From: an uncultured Oscillospiraceae bacterium
GTDB lineage: Bacteria; Bacillota; Clostridia; Oscillospirales; Acutalibacteraceae
Length of the DNA stretch: 34,645 nucleotides
NCBI GenBank assembly: GCA_900552285.1
Contig: URYV01000002.1
Coordinates: 1-34,645, forward strand
Direction of reading: 5' to 3'
Under the pieces are notes generated by a model. The model was not told the origin of the DNA. It was given only the letters and a program-made list of their open reading frames with translations, and did no database searches. This document shows positions 8,962 through 17,239 of the stretch, piece after piece. The position numbers were made by a program, and so were the translations under genes. Positions within the stretch are counted from its first letter, which is position 1. Every line of letters begins with the position of its first letter.

Positions 8962-9060
8962 TTTATCACTCCTCGGCGCAAAAGTAAATAAAAACCGTGC
9001 CCGCCGCCCGTTCACACCGCGAAAATGTGGTTAAATAACGAAAAAACCCTTGGAAAAAGG

Positions 9061-9089
9061 TTGACTTAAAGGTTCTTATATGTTAACAT
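9061..9089 (+). promoter_or_regulatory. Predicted promoter of the mannoside locus
   Basis: TTGACT (9061-9066) and TAACAT (9084-9089) are spaced by 17 bases, and TGT directly before the -10 gives an extended -10 element. The predicted start near 9096 leaves a leader of about 50 bases before the GH38 gene. Confidence 0.6.
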
Positions 9090-9146
9090 TCACGAAAGAG
9101 AAAGGTCTCGAACCGTATAGTTTTCCGTAAGGAGTTGTTTAGAAAA

Positions 9147-11837
9147 ATGAAAAAAGTTTTTTGCGTTATTTCCCATACACATTGGGACAGAGAATGGTAT
9201 GCTCCCCTGGAGCTTTTCCGCAACCGTCTGACCGACCTGTTCGACAGACTGCTCATTATTCTCGAAAAAAATCCCGATTATGTATTCCACATGGACGCAC
9301 AGACCGTTGTGCTTGAGGACTATCTTGCCGTCCGTCCCGAGAAAAAAGCAATTCTTATGCAGCACATTAAAAACCGCCGCATAATTGTCGGACCTTGGTA
9401 TCTTCAGAACGACTTTTATCTCACAAGCGGCGAGTCCACTGTCAGAAACCTGCTCGAGGGTAAAAAGCTGACCACCGAGTTCGGCGCAAGCGGCGGAATC
9501 GGTTACGCTCCCGACCAGTTCGGCAACATTTCCCAGCTCCCCCAAATTCTTGACAACTTCGGAATTCACAATTTCGTTTTCGGCCGCGGTTTCAGCGAGT
9601 ATTACCGCGACGCCGAGGGTAAGGTTCAGCGCAAACCCTCTCCCACCGAGTTTATTTGGAAGGGTGCCGACGGAACCGAGGCTCTCGCAATACATATGCG
9701 TCATTGGTACAACAATGCCCAGCGTTTTTCGGCCGACATCGACAAGGCCTATAAATATGTTGAGAGCATTGCCGCCTGCTTTGACAACGAATTCACCTTC
9801 ACGCCTTACCTGCTGCTCATGAACGGCGTTGACCATCTCGAGCCCCAGGCCGATCTTCTTCCCATTCTCGAGGAGGTTCAGAAAAAGCTTCCCGAGGACG
9901 AGGCCATTATGCAGTATAACATGGACGACTATGTCAAGGCCGTCGACAAGTTTGTCAAGGAAAACGACATCAAGCTGCCCGTTCACGAAAACGAGCTCAG
10001 AAGCGGCCACGATTGGGAAATTCTCAAGGGAACCCTTTCCTCCCGTCACTACCTCAAGGTTGCCAATGTTAAGGCCCAAACGCTCCTTGAAAATGTTCTC
10101 GAGCCCCTTTATTCCATGCTCGAAAAGGACGGCATGAACGGATTTTATCCCTATGACCGCCTGATTTATACCTGGAAAAACCTGCTCCGCAACCATCCCC
10201 ACGACTCCAGCTGCGGATGCAGCCGCGACGAGGTCCACTATCACATGGAAAACCGTTATTCGGAAATTTTCGAATACGGCAACGACCTTCTCCGCCGCGG
10301 TATGATTGCCGCCGCAAATCACAGCAAGGTGCTCAGAGAGGCTTCTCTCGACGATTATGTCATTACCGTGGCCAATACCCTTTCTTCGGAATTTGACGGA
10401 ATGACCTATGCCGAGCTCACCTTTATAAGAGGCGACGAAATAAACAACTTCGAAATCTTCGACGAGCAGGGCAACAAGGTCGACTTTATCGCCACAAGAA
10501 AATACGACGATTATATCGACGTTTTCAGCCCCATCAACCTTCCCGGAACCATTGACGTCACAAAGTATGACATCTATATGAAAACCGGAAAAATCACTCC
10601 CTTCTCCTTCAAAAACTTCCTTGTCAAGAAAACCTGCGGAGACATGGAAATCACCCCGGCCAAGTGCTGCGACTGCCCCGAAATCGAAAACGAATACTTC
10701 AAGGTCGCCGTTGACGAAAAGGGAAAAATCACCCTTACCGAAAAGGCAAGCGGCCGTGTTATCGACGATGTTCTTAAGTTTGAGGACGTTGCCGACGCGG
10801 GCGAGTCCTATGTTTTCGTGACCGGCAAGAACGACACCCCCATTCTTTCCGACGGCACCGCAACCTCAGTTGAGGTTCTCGAAAAGAACGAATATGTCGG
10901 CCGCATCAAGGTCAGCTATGACCTGCTTCTGCCTGTCGATTATGACAAAAAGGCCGAAAAGCGCACCGATGAAAAGGTCGTTTCCAAGGCAAGCCTTGAA
11001 ATTATTCTCCGCAAGGACGAGAAATTTGTCGGCGTGAAATATGCCGTTGACAATAAATCCAAGAGCCACCGCACAAGAGTGCTTGTGTCCACCGATGCGA
11101 CAAGCGACGTTTCCACCGCCGACATTCCCTATGATGTGGTTACCCACGGCGAGGAGGCTCATTACATCGAAACCTACAGCAAGGTTCTGCCCAACACCTC
11201 CTTCGCAAGCATAAATCAAAACGGCAAAGGCTTTGCCGTCTTTACCAACGGCGCTCACGAATATGAGCATATGGACGGAAACAAGCTGGCATTTTCGATT
11301 ATCCGCGCCACCGGACTTATCTCCGAAAGCGTTACCGAGACCTGGAGAGTGCCCGGAAATCAGTGCATAAGACTGATTGAAGGCGAGCTTGCGCTCTGCC
11401 CCTTTGAGGGAGACGTTTTCTCGGCGGGAATTCTTCAGCTCGTTCAGCGTTTCCGCGCTCCGGTAAGCGTGTGCCACACCTCCTGCGACACCAGAAAGTT
11501 CGAGGGAGGCCGCCCCTGCGTACAGGACAGCGAGCTCCACGAGTTCTTCTATCTGCCCGACGCCTATCCGAAGGCTTCCATTCCTTCCAACATTCCCGCT
11601 TTGTCGGTTGAGGGCGACGGAATTCAGGTTTCCGCCTTTAAACGCAGCGAGGACGGCAGCGGACTTGTGGTTCGTTTCGTCAACCTGTCTGATAAGGAGA
11701 CCGAAGCCGCCGTTAAGTTTGACGGCAAGATCTTTATGACCGACATGACCGAGATTCCCCGTGAGTTCATCGGCTTTAACAGCCATGTTTTCAAGGTCGG
11801 TAAAAAGAAAATCGTCACCCTTTATCTCGGCAAGTAA
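9147..11837 (+). CDS. GH38 alpha-mannosidase (complete active site)
   Basis: An 896-residue cytoplasmic GH38 protein with no signal peptide. Zinc and catalytic residues are all visible: His12 and Asp14 in HTHWDREW, nucleophile Asp123 in GYAPDQFGNISQLPQ, acid/base Asp229 in MNGVDHLEP, and His352 in HPHDSSCG. The N-terminal catalytic domain spans about 1-275, a helical middle domain about 290-380, and the rest forms the C-terminal beta domains. Bacterial relatives such as the streptococcal enzyme and MngB are about 880-900 residues and remove alpha-mannose from imported oligosaccharides. The ATG at 9147 is chosen although AAGGAG is a rather long 12 bases away; TTG at 9135 abuts that site and is unlikely. 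It is first in a locus with GH92, a second GH38 and a HAD hydrolase. Confidence 0.93.
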   Translation: MKKVFCVISHTHWDREWYAPLELFRNRLTDLFDRLLIILEKNPDYVFHMDAQTVVLEDYLAVRPEKKAILMQHIKNRRIIVGPWYLQNDFYLTSGESTVRNLLEGKKLTTEFGASGGIGYAPDQFGNISQLPQILDNFGIHNFVFGRGFSEYYRDAEGKVQRKPSPTEFIWKGADGTEALAIHMRHWYNNAQRFSADIDKAYKYVESIAACFDNEFTFTPYLLLMNGVDHLEPQADLLPILEEVQKKLPEDEAIMQYNMDDYVKAVDKFVKENDIKLPVHENELRSGHDWEILKGTLSSRHYLKVANVKAQTLLENVLEPLYSMLEKDGMNGFYPYDRLIYTWKNLLRNHPHDSSCGCSRDEVHYHMENRYSEIFEYGNDLLRRGMIAAANHSKVLREASLDDYVITVANTLSSEFDGMTYAELTFIRGDEINNFEIFDEQGNKVDFIATRKYDDYIDVFSPINLPGTIDVTKYDIYMKTGKITPFSFKNFLVKKTCGDMEITPAKCCDCPEIENEYFKVAVDEKGKITLTEKASGRVIDDVLKFEDVADAGESYVFVTGKNDTPILSDGTATSVEVLEKNEYVGRIKVSYDLLLPVDYDKKAEKRTDEKVVSKASLEIILRKDEKFVGVKYAVDNKSKSHRTRVLVSTDATSDVSTADIPYDVVTHGEEAHYIETYSKVLPNTSFASINQNGKGFAVFTNGAHEYEHMDGNKLAFSIIRATGLISESVTETWRVPGNQCIRLIEGELALCPFEGDVFSAGILQLVQRFRAPVSVCHTSCDTRKFEGGRPCVQDSELHEFFYLPDAYPKASIPSNIPALSVEGDGIQVSAFKRSEDGSGLVVRFVNLSDKETEAAVKFDGKIFMTDMTEIPREFIGFNSHVFKVGKKKIVTLYLGK

Positions 11838-11852
11838 TTTTTTAAAAAACGG

Positions 11853-11879
11853 GACGGCTGCGGTTTTTCCGCGGCCGTC
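11853..11879 (+). other. Intergenic hairpin between GH38 and GH92
   Basis: An 11-bp stem with one G-U pair (11853-11863 with 11869-11879) and loop TTTTT lies in the 72-base gap. The sequence after it (TCTGACTGATTTTT) lacks a continuous U-run, so it is at best a leaky terminator or an mRNA-stability or processing element within an operon. Confidence 0.6.
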
Positions 11880-11909
11880 TCTGACTGATTTTTGAGTTAG
11901 GAAGATATT

Positions 11910-14111
11910 ATGAAATTTCTCGATTATGTCAATGTCCGTATGGGAACCGACACCACCCCTCTTTTCTCCAACGGAAACACCCTGCCCATGACCTCGGTGC
12001 CCTTCGGCATGAACAACTTTTTGGTGGAAACAAGGGGTCACAATCCTCTTGAAATCTTCAACGCCACAGACAGGGTCACCACGGGTATAAGGCTGACCCA
12101 CTGTTCAAACCGCTGGCTCGGCGACTACGGATTTCTGACCTTTATGCCCCGAAGCGAAAGCTCCAAATCCGGAATATGCAGCCCAAGTTCCTTTGTGCCC
12201 GAAAAGACCGTTATGACTCCGCACGAGCTTTGCGTGGATTTTCAGCTCCAGCGTGCGCGGGTGACCCTCTCCCCGGCGCAGCGCTCGGCAATCGCAAAGG
12301 TGCATTATTACAATGCCGAAGGGGGCAGAAGCCTTCTTTTAAAGCTTTTCGGAACGGCGCAGATTGAGGTCAACGCCGACGGCACCGTCACCGGAAAGGT
12401 GTGCAACCATTTCAACGAGGTGCCCGACAATTTCGGCCTTTATTTTGCAATTGAATTTGACTGCAAGGCCGACGCGGAGGCCACCGAATTTTACACCTGC
12501 CACGGTCAGAAAATCGCCGCTGCGGGTTCATATGAAGGGGAAGATGTCTTTGCCGACATCGCTCTTTGCGGCGCTCCCGATGATTTTGAGATGAGAATTG
12601 CCACTTCCTTTATAAGCGTCGGGCAGGCAAGACAGAACCTTAAAGAGCTTGACGGCAAGACTTTGGACGACGTGAAGAATGCGGCGGCCGACAAATGGGA
12701 GCAAATTCTCCGCAAAATCGAAATCGAGGCCGACGAGGAGGTCAAAAAGACCTTTTACAGCTGCCTTTACAGAATGTTCCTTTTTCCGAGAAATATGTGC
12801 GAATATGACGAAAACGGCGCACAGAAGCATTACAGCCCTGCCGACGGCAAGGTATACGGCGGTCCTCTTTACAGCGACAACGGATTTTGGGACACCTACA
12901 AGACGGTTTACCCCCTCTATTCCATTATCGCCTCCGACGAATACCGCGATATGTGCGACGGTTTCCTTAATTTTTATAAGGAATCGGGTTGGCTGCCCAG
13001 ATGGATGGATCCCGGCGCCGTCGACTGTATGCCCGGAACCTCTATCGACAATCTTTTTGCCGACGCGGTGGAAAAGGGCGTAGTTACCGACAAAGCCACC
13101 ATAGAGCTCATGCTTGAATCCATGCTTCGCCACGCCACCACCGAAAGCCCCGAGCCCAAATACGGCCGCGAGGGCATTGCCGATTATATTAAATATCACT
13201 ATGTCACAAGAGACCATAAGGAAAGCGTAAACAAGACTCAGGACTATGCCTACGGAGATTTTTCCATTGCCCGCATTGCCGAGCATCTCGGAAAAGACGA
13301 GCTTGCCGAGGAGTTTTATGAGCGCAGCCTTTACTACCGCAATATTTTCAACACCGAAAAGACCTTTATGCTTTCAAAGGATAAGGAAGGCAAAGAGCGC
13401 GACGACTGGACCCAGTTTGACTGGGGCGGGGACTACACCGAGGGCGGCCCTTGGCAGAATTCCTTTGCCGTTTTCCACGATTTTGCCGGCCTTGCGGATT
13501 TAATGGGCGGCAGAGACAAGATGATTGAAAAAATGGACAAGCTGTTTGCCACTCCGCCTCTTTTCAACGGCTGCGGATACGGCGGCCTCATTCACGAGAT
13601 GAGCGAAATGGCGTCGGTAGACTTCGGTCAGTGCGCCCTTTCAAATCAGCCCAGTTTCCACATTCCCTATATTTATTCCTATATGGGTGCTCCCGACAAG
13701 ACCGCTTTTTGGGTGAGAAGAGCCTGCAAGGAACTGTTCAATTCGGGAAATAAGGGCTATCCGGGCGACGAGGACAACGGAAGCACAAGCGGTTGGTATG
13801 TTTTCTCGGTTCTCGGATTTTATCCCGTTTGCCCGTCGGTTGCCGAATATGTCGTCGGTTCGCCCACGGTTAGCTCGGCGGTCATCCACACCGACAGCGG
13901 TAAGGACTTTGTTATAAAGGCCGAGCAAAACAGCGACGAAAATATTTATGTCGGAAAAATGCTGCTTAACGGCAAAGAGCTTGACAAAACCTTTATCGAC
14001 CACTTTGACATAAAGGCCGGGGGAGAGCTTGTTTTCAAAATGCAGTCCGCTCCCGCAAATGCCGAGTATACCGACGATAAGCTCCCCTATTCGCTTTCGA
14101 AAAACAAATAA
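11910..14111 (+). CDS. GH92 alpha-1,2-mannosidase
   Basis: A 733-residue GH92 protein without signal peptide, so probably intracellular. The family's calcium-dependent inverting active site is recognisable: Glu511 in TEGGPWQ, and Asp620 and Asp622 in GYPGDEDNG. The 109-residue spacing between Glu511 and Asp620 equals that of Glu533 and Asp642 in Bt3990, as I recall that enzyme's numbering. His562-Glu563 (LIHEMSEM) falls at the position of His584-Glu585, which contact the +1 mannose in alpha-1,2-specific members. STSGWYVFSVLGFYPVCP is the usual C-terminal signature. An oddity is SNQPSFH at 578-584 where many members have GNEPSHH. TAGGAA precedes the ATG by about 7 bases. A terminator follows, so it may end the first transcript of the locus. 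Confidence 0.92.
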   Translation: MKFLDYVNVRMGTDTTPLFSNGNTLPMTSVPFGMNNFLVETRGHNPLEIFNATDRVTTGIRLTHCSNRWLGDYGFLTFMPRSESSKSGICSPSSFVPEKTVMTPHELCVDFQLQRARVTLSPAQRSAIAKVHYYNAEGGRSLLLKLFGTAQIEVNADGTVTGKVCNHFNEVPDNFGLYFAIEFDCKADAEATEFYTCHGQKIAAAGSYEGEDVFADIALCGAPDDFEMRIATSFISVGQARQNLKELDGKTLDDVKNAAADKWEQILRKIEIEADEEVKKTFYSCLYRMFLFPRNMCEYDENGAQKHYSPADGKVYGGPLYSDNGFWDTYKTVYPLYSIIASDEYRDMCDGFLNFYKESGWLPRWMDPGAVDCMPGTSIDNLFADAVEKGVVTDKATIELMLESMLRHATTESPEPKYGREGIADYIKYHYVTRDHKESVNKTQDYAYGDFSIARIAEHLGKDELAEEFYERSLYYRNIFNTEKTFMLSKDKEGKERDDWTQFDWGGDYTEGGPWQNSFAVFHDFAGLADLMGGRDKMIEKMDKLFATPPLFNGCGYGGLIHEMSEMASVDFGQCALSNQPSFHIPYIYSYMGAPDKTAFWVRRACKELFNSGNKGYPGDEDNGSTSGWYVFSVLGFYPVCPSVAEYVVGSPTVSSAVIHTDSGKDFVIKAEQNSDENIYVGKMLLNGKELDKTFIDHFDIKAGGELVFKMQSAPANAEYTDDKLPYSLSKNK

Positions 14112-14118
14112 TTCACAC

Positions 14119-14156
14119 GCTCCCGAGCTTGTCAATGCTTGGGAGCTTTTTGTTTT
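14119..14156 (+). terminator. Rho-independent terminator after GH92
   Basis: A 10-bp stem (GCTCCCGAGC, 14119-14128, with GCTTGGGAGC, 14137-14146) is followed by TTTTTGTTTT. It separates the GH38-GH92 transcript from the next promoter. Confidence 0.9.
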
Positions 14157-14202
14157 GATTGGAATTTTAACTCAAATAATCAAATTTTTTTGTTAAAAAG
14201 GG

Positions 14203-14231
14203 TTGATTTTAGCAAAGCTTTTCTTTATAAT
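14203..14231 (+). promoter_or_regulatory. Promoter of the second GH38 gene
   Basis: TTGATT (14203-14208), a 17-base spacer and TATAAT (14226-14231) form a strong SigA-type promoter. The start near 14238 gives a leader of about 97 bases that contains an inverted repeat and ends in the ribosome site AAGGAGG. Confidence 0.85.
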
Positions 14232-14248
14232 ATGTTCGTATATTTCGC

Positions 14249-14270
14249 ATCGGAAACGTCGCTTTCCGAT
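14249..14270. promoter_or_regulatory. 22-bp inverted repeat downstream of the promoter, candidate operator
   Basis: ATCGGAAA and TTTCCGAT form perfect 8-base arms around CGTCGC, about 11-32 bases after the predicted start site. The length and GAAA/TTTC arms around a CG-rich centre resemble operators of LacI-family regulators, and a LacI-family gene lies at 21676-22770. It could instead act as an RNA hairpin in the leader. Regulator assignment is inference. Confidence 0.5.
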
Positions 14271-14334
14271 TGTTTTGCCGAACCGGAAAAAACACCTGTT
14301 TGCGGACACAAAAGGCGAATAAGGAGGATAAAAA

Positions 14335-17181
14335 ATGGGTAACAAAAAGTATACGATGCACGTTATCAGCGGTACCCACTGGGACAGAGAGTGGCGGCAT
14401 ACTGCCGAACAGTCCAAGCTCCGTCTCGTGGACCTTATGGATAACATCATCAACATCCTTGAAACCAAGGATTCCTACAAGTGCTTCTGCGTTGACGGCG
14501 GTATGATAGTCATTGAGGATTATCTTGCCGTTCGCCCCGAAAACAGAGAGCGCATAAAGAAGCTTATCGAAGCCAAAAAGATGTGGGTGGTCAATTGGTA
14601 TACTCTCCCCGAGACCAATACCGTTGCTCCCGAATCTCTTGTCAGAAACCTTTTGAAGGGCCATGAAATGGCTGCCGAATTCGGCGGCGGTATGAAGTCG
14701 GGCTACACCGCCACTTCCTACGGTCAGAATTCCCAGATGCCCCAGCTTTACAGAGGCTTTGACATCGACACCGCCATTTTCTACCGCGGTACCAATAAGC
14801 ACGTTATCAAGACCCCGCTTTTCCAGTGGGTGGGCGCCGACGGCTCCGAGCTTGATACCCTTCGCACCTTTGACGAGGTCACCCGTACCAACTGGTTCTT
14901 CTATGTTCACAGCGCTATCGTGCTCGGCAAGGAAACCGCAAAGGACCTTAACTATTACTATAATGTGGACGAGGTTCCCGTTCATATGTCGGACATGGAT
15001 CTTTACGAGAAAGCGTTTACGCTGCTCCATGAGGACTTTGACTATATCCATGATCCCGAGGTCATGAAGAGAGGAATCGACAACATAAGAAAGCAGACCA
15101 TGCCTTATGCAATCGGCAATCATCTGCTTGCTCTCAACATGGAAGATAACGACGAGCCTTACAGATATTTGCCTGAAATGATGGCCGATATGAACAAGGT
15201 TTGCGACGACATCGAATTCGTTCAGGAGTCGATGGACGATTATATGGACACCATCCGCAAGGTCATGAAGCCCGAGGATATGTATGTTCATCACGGCGAG
15301 CTCCGTTACACCACCATGGAATACGGTAACTTCAACTCCCTTTACGGCGCTACCCATTCCTCCCGCATAAAGCTCAAAATCCTCAACGACAAGTGCGAAA
15401 ACTATCTTGTCAATCAGGCCGAGCCTCTCGCGTCCTTTGCCTCCTTCTACGGCAAGGAATATCCCCGCACCAACATCGACCGTGCATGGGAATATCTGCT
15501 TAAATGCCACGCTCATGACTCTATCTGCGGCGCCGCCGTCGATCGCGCTCATGACGATATGCTTTACAACTTCTCGGTTGCCCAGACCGTTGCCGAAGAG
15601 GTTACCAACCGCAGCGTAATGGCTCTTTACAATCAGATCGACACCTCCAAGACCTTCGAGGCCACCGATCACGTCATTACCGTTTACAACACCATGCCCT
15701 TCCCCCGCAAGGAGGTCGTTCAGCTGGTCATCGACACCCCCAAGGGCACTCCCAAGGGCAAGGCCTTTGCCGGAATCGCCGGACAGAGCATGGCCGACGA
15801 GTTCTATGACATTTTCGACAAGGACGGCAACAAGCTTGAATATACCGAGCTTTCCTGTGACGAGATCACAATGGGCGTCGAGCGTGAAATGGACACCAAG
15901 GCCAACCGCTTCCGCATTAAGAGAAGAAGAATTCTTCTTGCCGTCGACGTTCCCGCCTTCGGTTATGCCACCTATGCCATGCGTTTCCGCGGCCCCGAGT
16001 TTGTTTACGAGCCCCAAATCGGCGACAACAGAAAGCTTATCGCCAGAGACTGCGGAGTGCTTGAAAACGAAAACCTCAAGGTTGTTATTCATCCCAACGG
16101 CACCTTTGCCATTACCAACAAAAAGACCGGTAAGGTCATGGATAATCTCCATTACTTCACCGATTCGGGCGAAACCGGCTCGGCTCATGTAAGCTGCGAG
16201 CCCACCCGCAACTATGTGGTCACAAGCCACGGCGCCCATGCCACCATCACCATGATGGAGTCCAACCTCCAGAGAGGCACCTTCAAAATCGACCTTTCCA
16301 TGATGATTCCCGCCGCTGCCACTCTCGACAGCAAGGAGCGTCTCACCGAGATGAAGGAGCTGCCCATAACCTACTACATCACTCTTGAAAAGGACAGCAA
16401 CATTGTCAAGATCAAGACCGTTCTCGACAACGAGTGCCGCGACCACAAGCTGTGCGTAAACTTCCCCACCGGAGTAAACACCGATTGGGCGATTTCCGAA
16501 AGTGCTTGGGATGTTGCCAGGAGAACCATTAAGTGGACCGAGGATGGCGACAACCAGGAGAAATTCTTCCCCTTCCAGCCCATGCAGAACTTCCTCGACC
16601 TTTCCGACGGCAAGGAAGGCTTTGCCCTGCTCAACAAGGGTCTGCGCGAATATGAGGTTCAGGACGACGAGCAGAGAACCATTAAGCTCACCCTGCTTCG
16701 CACCCAGCGTGCATACATGACTGCCGCTTGGGACATGATCCCCGAGGAGCTTGCCAAATACACCGGTCAGCACTCTATCGGCAAGATGGAATTTGAATAT
16801 GCCATCTATCCCCACACCGGCGACTGGAAGGATGCCGAGGTTTATCATAAGGCCTATGCCTTCAAGACCACGATGAACGCCATTAAGGGCGTTGTTAAGG
16901 AAGGCACCCTCCCCGTAAGCGGCAGCTTTGTCACCATTTCCGACGACCGCATTATGACTTCGGCCGTTAAGCAGTCGGAGGACGGCAAGGGCACCATTGT
17001 CCGTATTTACAACACCACCGGCGACGCCGTTAAATTTGACCTTTCCACCATTCTCCCCGTTTCCAAGGTTGAGGAAGTCAAGCTTAACGAGGACTTTGTT
17101 TCGGATGTTGACTTTAAGGACGGAAAGCTCTCCGGAGAGCTCGGTCCCCACAAGATCATCACCTATAAATTCATGGCCTAA
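14335..17181 (+). CDS. GH38-like protein with the nucleophile Asp replaced by Thr
   Basis: A 948-residue cytoplasmic GH38 paralogue; both GH38 proteins here share IEDYLAVRPE-type and HWDREW motifs. Three zinc ligands are kept (His15 and Asp17 in THWDREW, His394 in CHAHDSICG), and the acid/base candidate Asp271 (LNMEDNDEP) lies 123 residues before His394, exactly as Asp229 does before His352 in the first GH38. The nucleophile segment reads GYTATSYGQNSQMPQ, so Thr127 sits where the first enzyme has Asp123. That Asp is also a zinc ligand in characterised GH38 enzymes. The gene is intact, has its own strong promoter, AAGGAGG 7 bases before the ATG, and C-ending codon bias like acetate kinase, so it is unlikely to be decaying. 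Function could be an atypical mannosidase, another reaction, or binding only. Confidence 0.88.
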   Translation: MGNKKYTMHVISGTHWDREWRHTAEQSKLRLVDLMDNIINILETKDSYKCFCVDGGMIVIEDYLAVRPENRERIKKLIEAKKMWVVNWYTLPETNTVAPESLVRNLLKGHEMAAEFGGGMKSGYTATSYGQNSQMPQLYRGFDIDTAIFYRGTNKHVIKTPLFQWVGADGSELDTLRTFDEVTRTNWFFYVHSAIVLGKETAKDLNYYYNVDEVPVHMSDMDLYEKAFTLLHEDFDYIHDPEVMKRGIDNIRKQTMPYAIGNHLLALNMEDNDEPYRYLPEMMADMNKVCDDIEFVQESMDDYMDTIRKVMKPEDMYVHHGELRYTTMEYGNFNSLYGATHSSRIKLKILNDKCENYLVNQAEPLASFASFYGKEYPRTNIDRAWEYLLKCHAHDSICGAAVDRAHDDMLYNFSVAQTVAEEVTNRSVMALYNQIDTSKTFEATDHVITVYNTMPFPRKEVVQLVIDTPKGTPKGKAFAGIAGQSMADEFYDIFDKDGNKLEYTELSCDEITMGVEREMDTKANRFRIKRRRILLAVDVPAFGYATYAMRFRGPEFVYEPQIGDNRKLIARDCGVLENENLKVVIHPNGTFAITNKKTGKVMDNLHYFTDSGETGSAHVSCEPTRNYVVTSHGAHATITMMESNLQRGTFKIDLSMMIPAAATLDSKERLTEMKELPITYYITLEKDSNIVKIKTVLDNECRDHKLCVNFPTGVNTDWAISESAWDVARRTIKWTEDGDNQEKFFPFQPMQNFLDLSDGKEGFALLNKGLREYEVQDDEQRTIKLTLLRTQRAYMTAAWDMIPEELAKYTGQHSIGKMEFEYAIYPHTGDWKDAEVYHKAYAFKTTMNAIKGVVKEGTLPVSGSFVTISDDRIMTSAVKQSEDGKGTIVRIYNTTGDAVKFDLSTILPVSKVEEVKLNEDFVSDVDFKDGKLSGELGPHKIITYKFMA

Positions 17182-17193
17182 AAACCAACTGCC

Positions 17194-17221
17194 GACCTCC
17201 CGTGTTTTTGCGCGGGAGGTC
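17194..17221 (+). other. Intergenic hairpin before the HAD gene
   Basis: A 9-bp GC-rich stem (GACCTCCCG, 17194-17202, with CGGGAGGTC, 17213-17221) is followed by GTTTAAAGGAG rather than a U-run. It probably modulates expression or protects the upstream mRNA end; full termination is unlikely. Confidence 0.55.
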
Positions 17222-17239
17222 GTTTAAAGGAGAAAGAAA

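Noticed and set aside
9090..12101. Long minus-strand frames (9090-10322 and 10866-12101) opposite GH38 and GH92
   Set aside because: Same antisense effect; no family motifs and no initiation signals.
11910..14111. Reading Gln580 of the GH92 protein as loss of the catalytic acid, which would suggest a mannosyl-phosphate uncapping enzyme
   Set aside because: The catalytic Glu of the family lies 109 residues before the first base Asp. Glu511 (TEGGPWQ) and Asp620 fit this exactly, so the acid is present and Gln580 is a different position.
14209..17151. 980-codon open frame on the minus strand opposite the second GH38 gene
   Set aside because: Low-complexity Gly/Val/Leu-rich translation typical of antisense frames in codon-biased genes; the plus strand has clear GH38 motifs, promoter and ribosome site.
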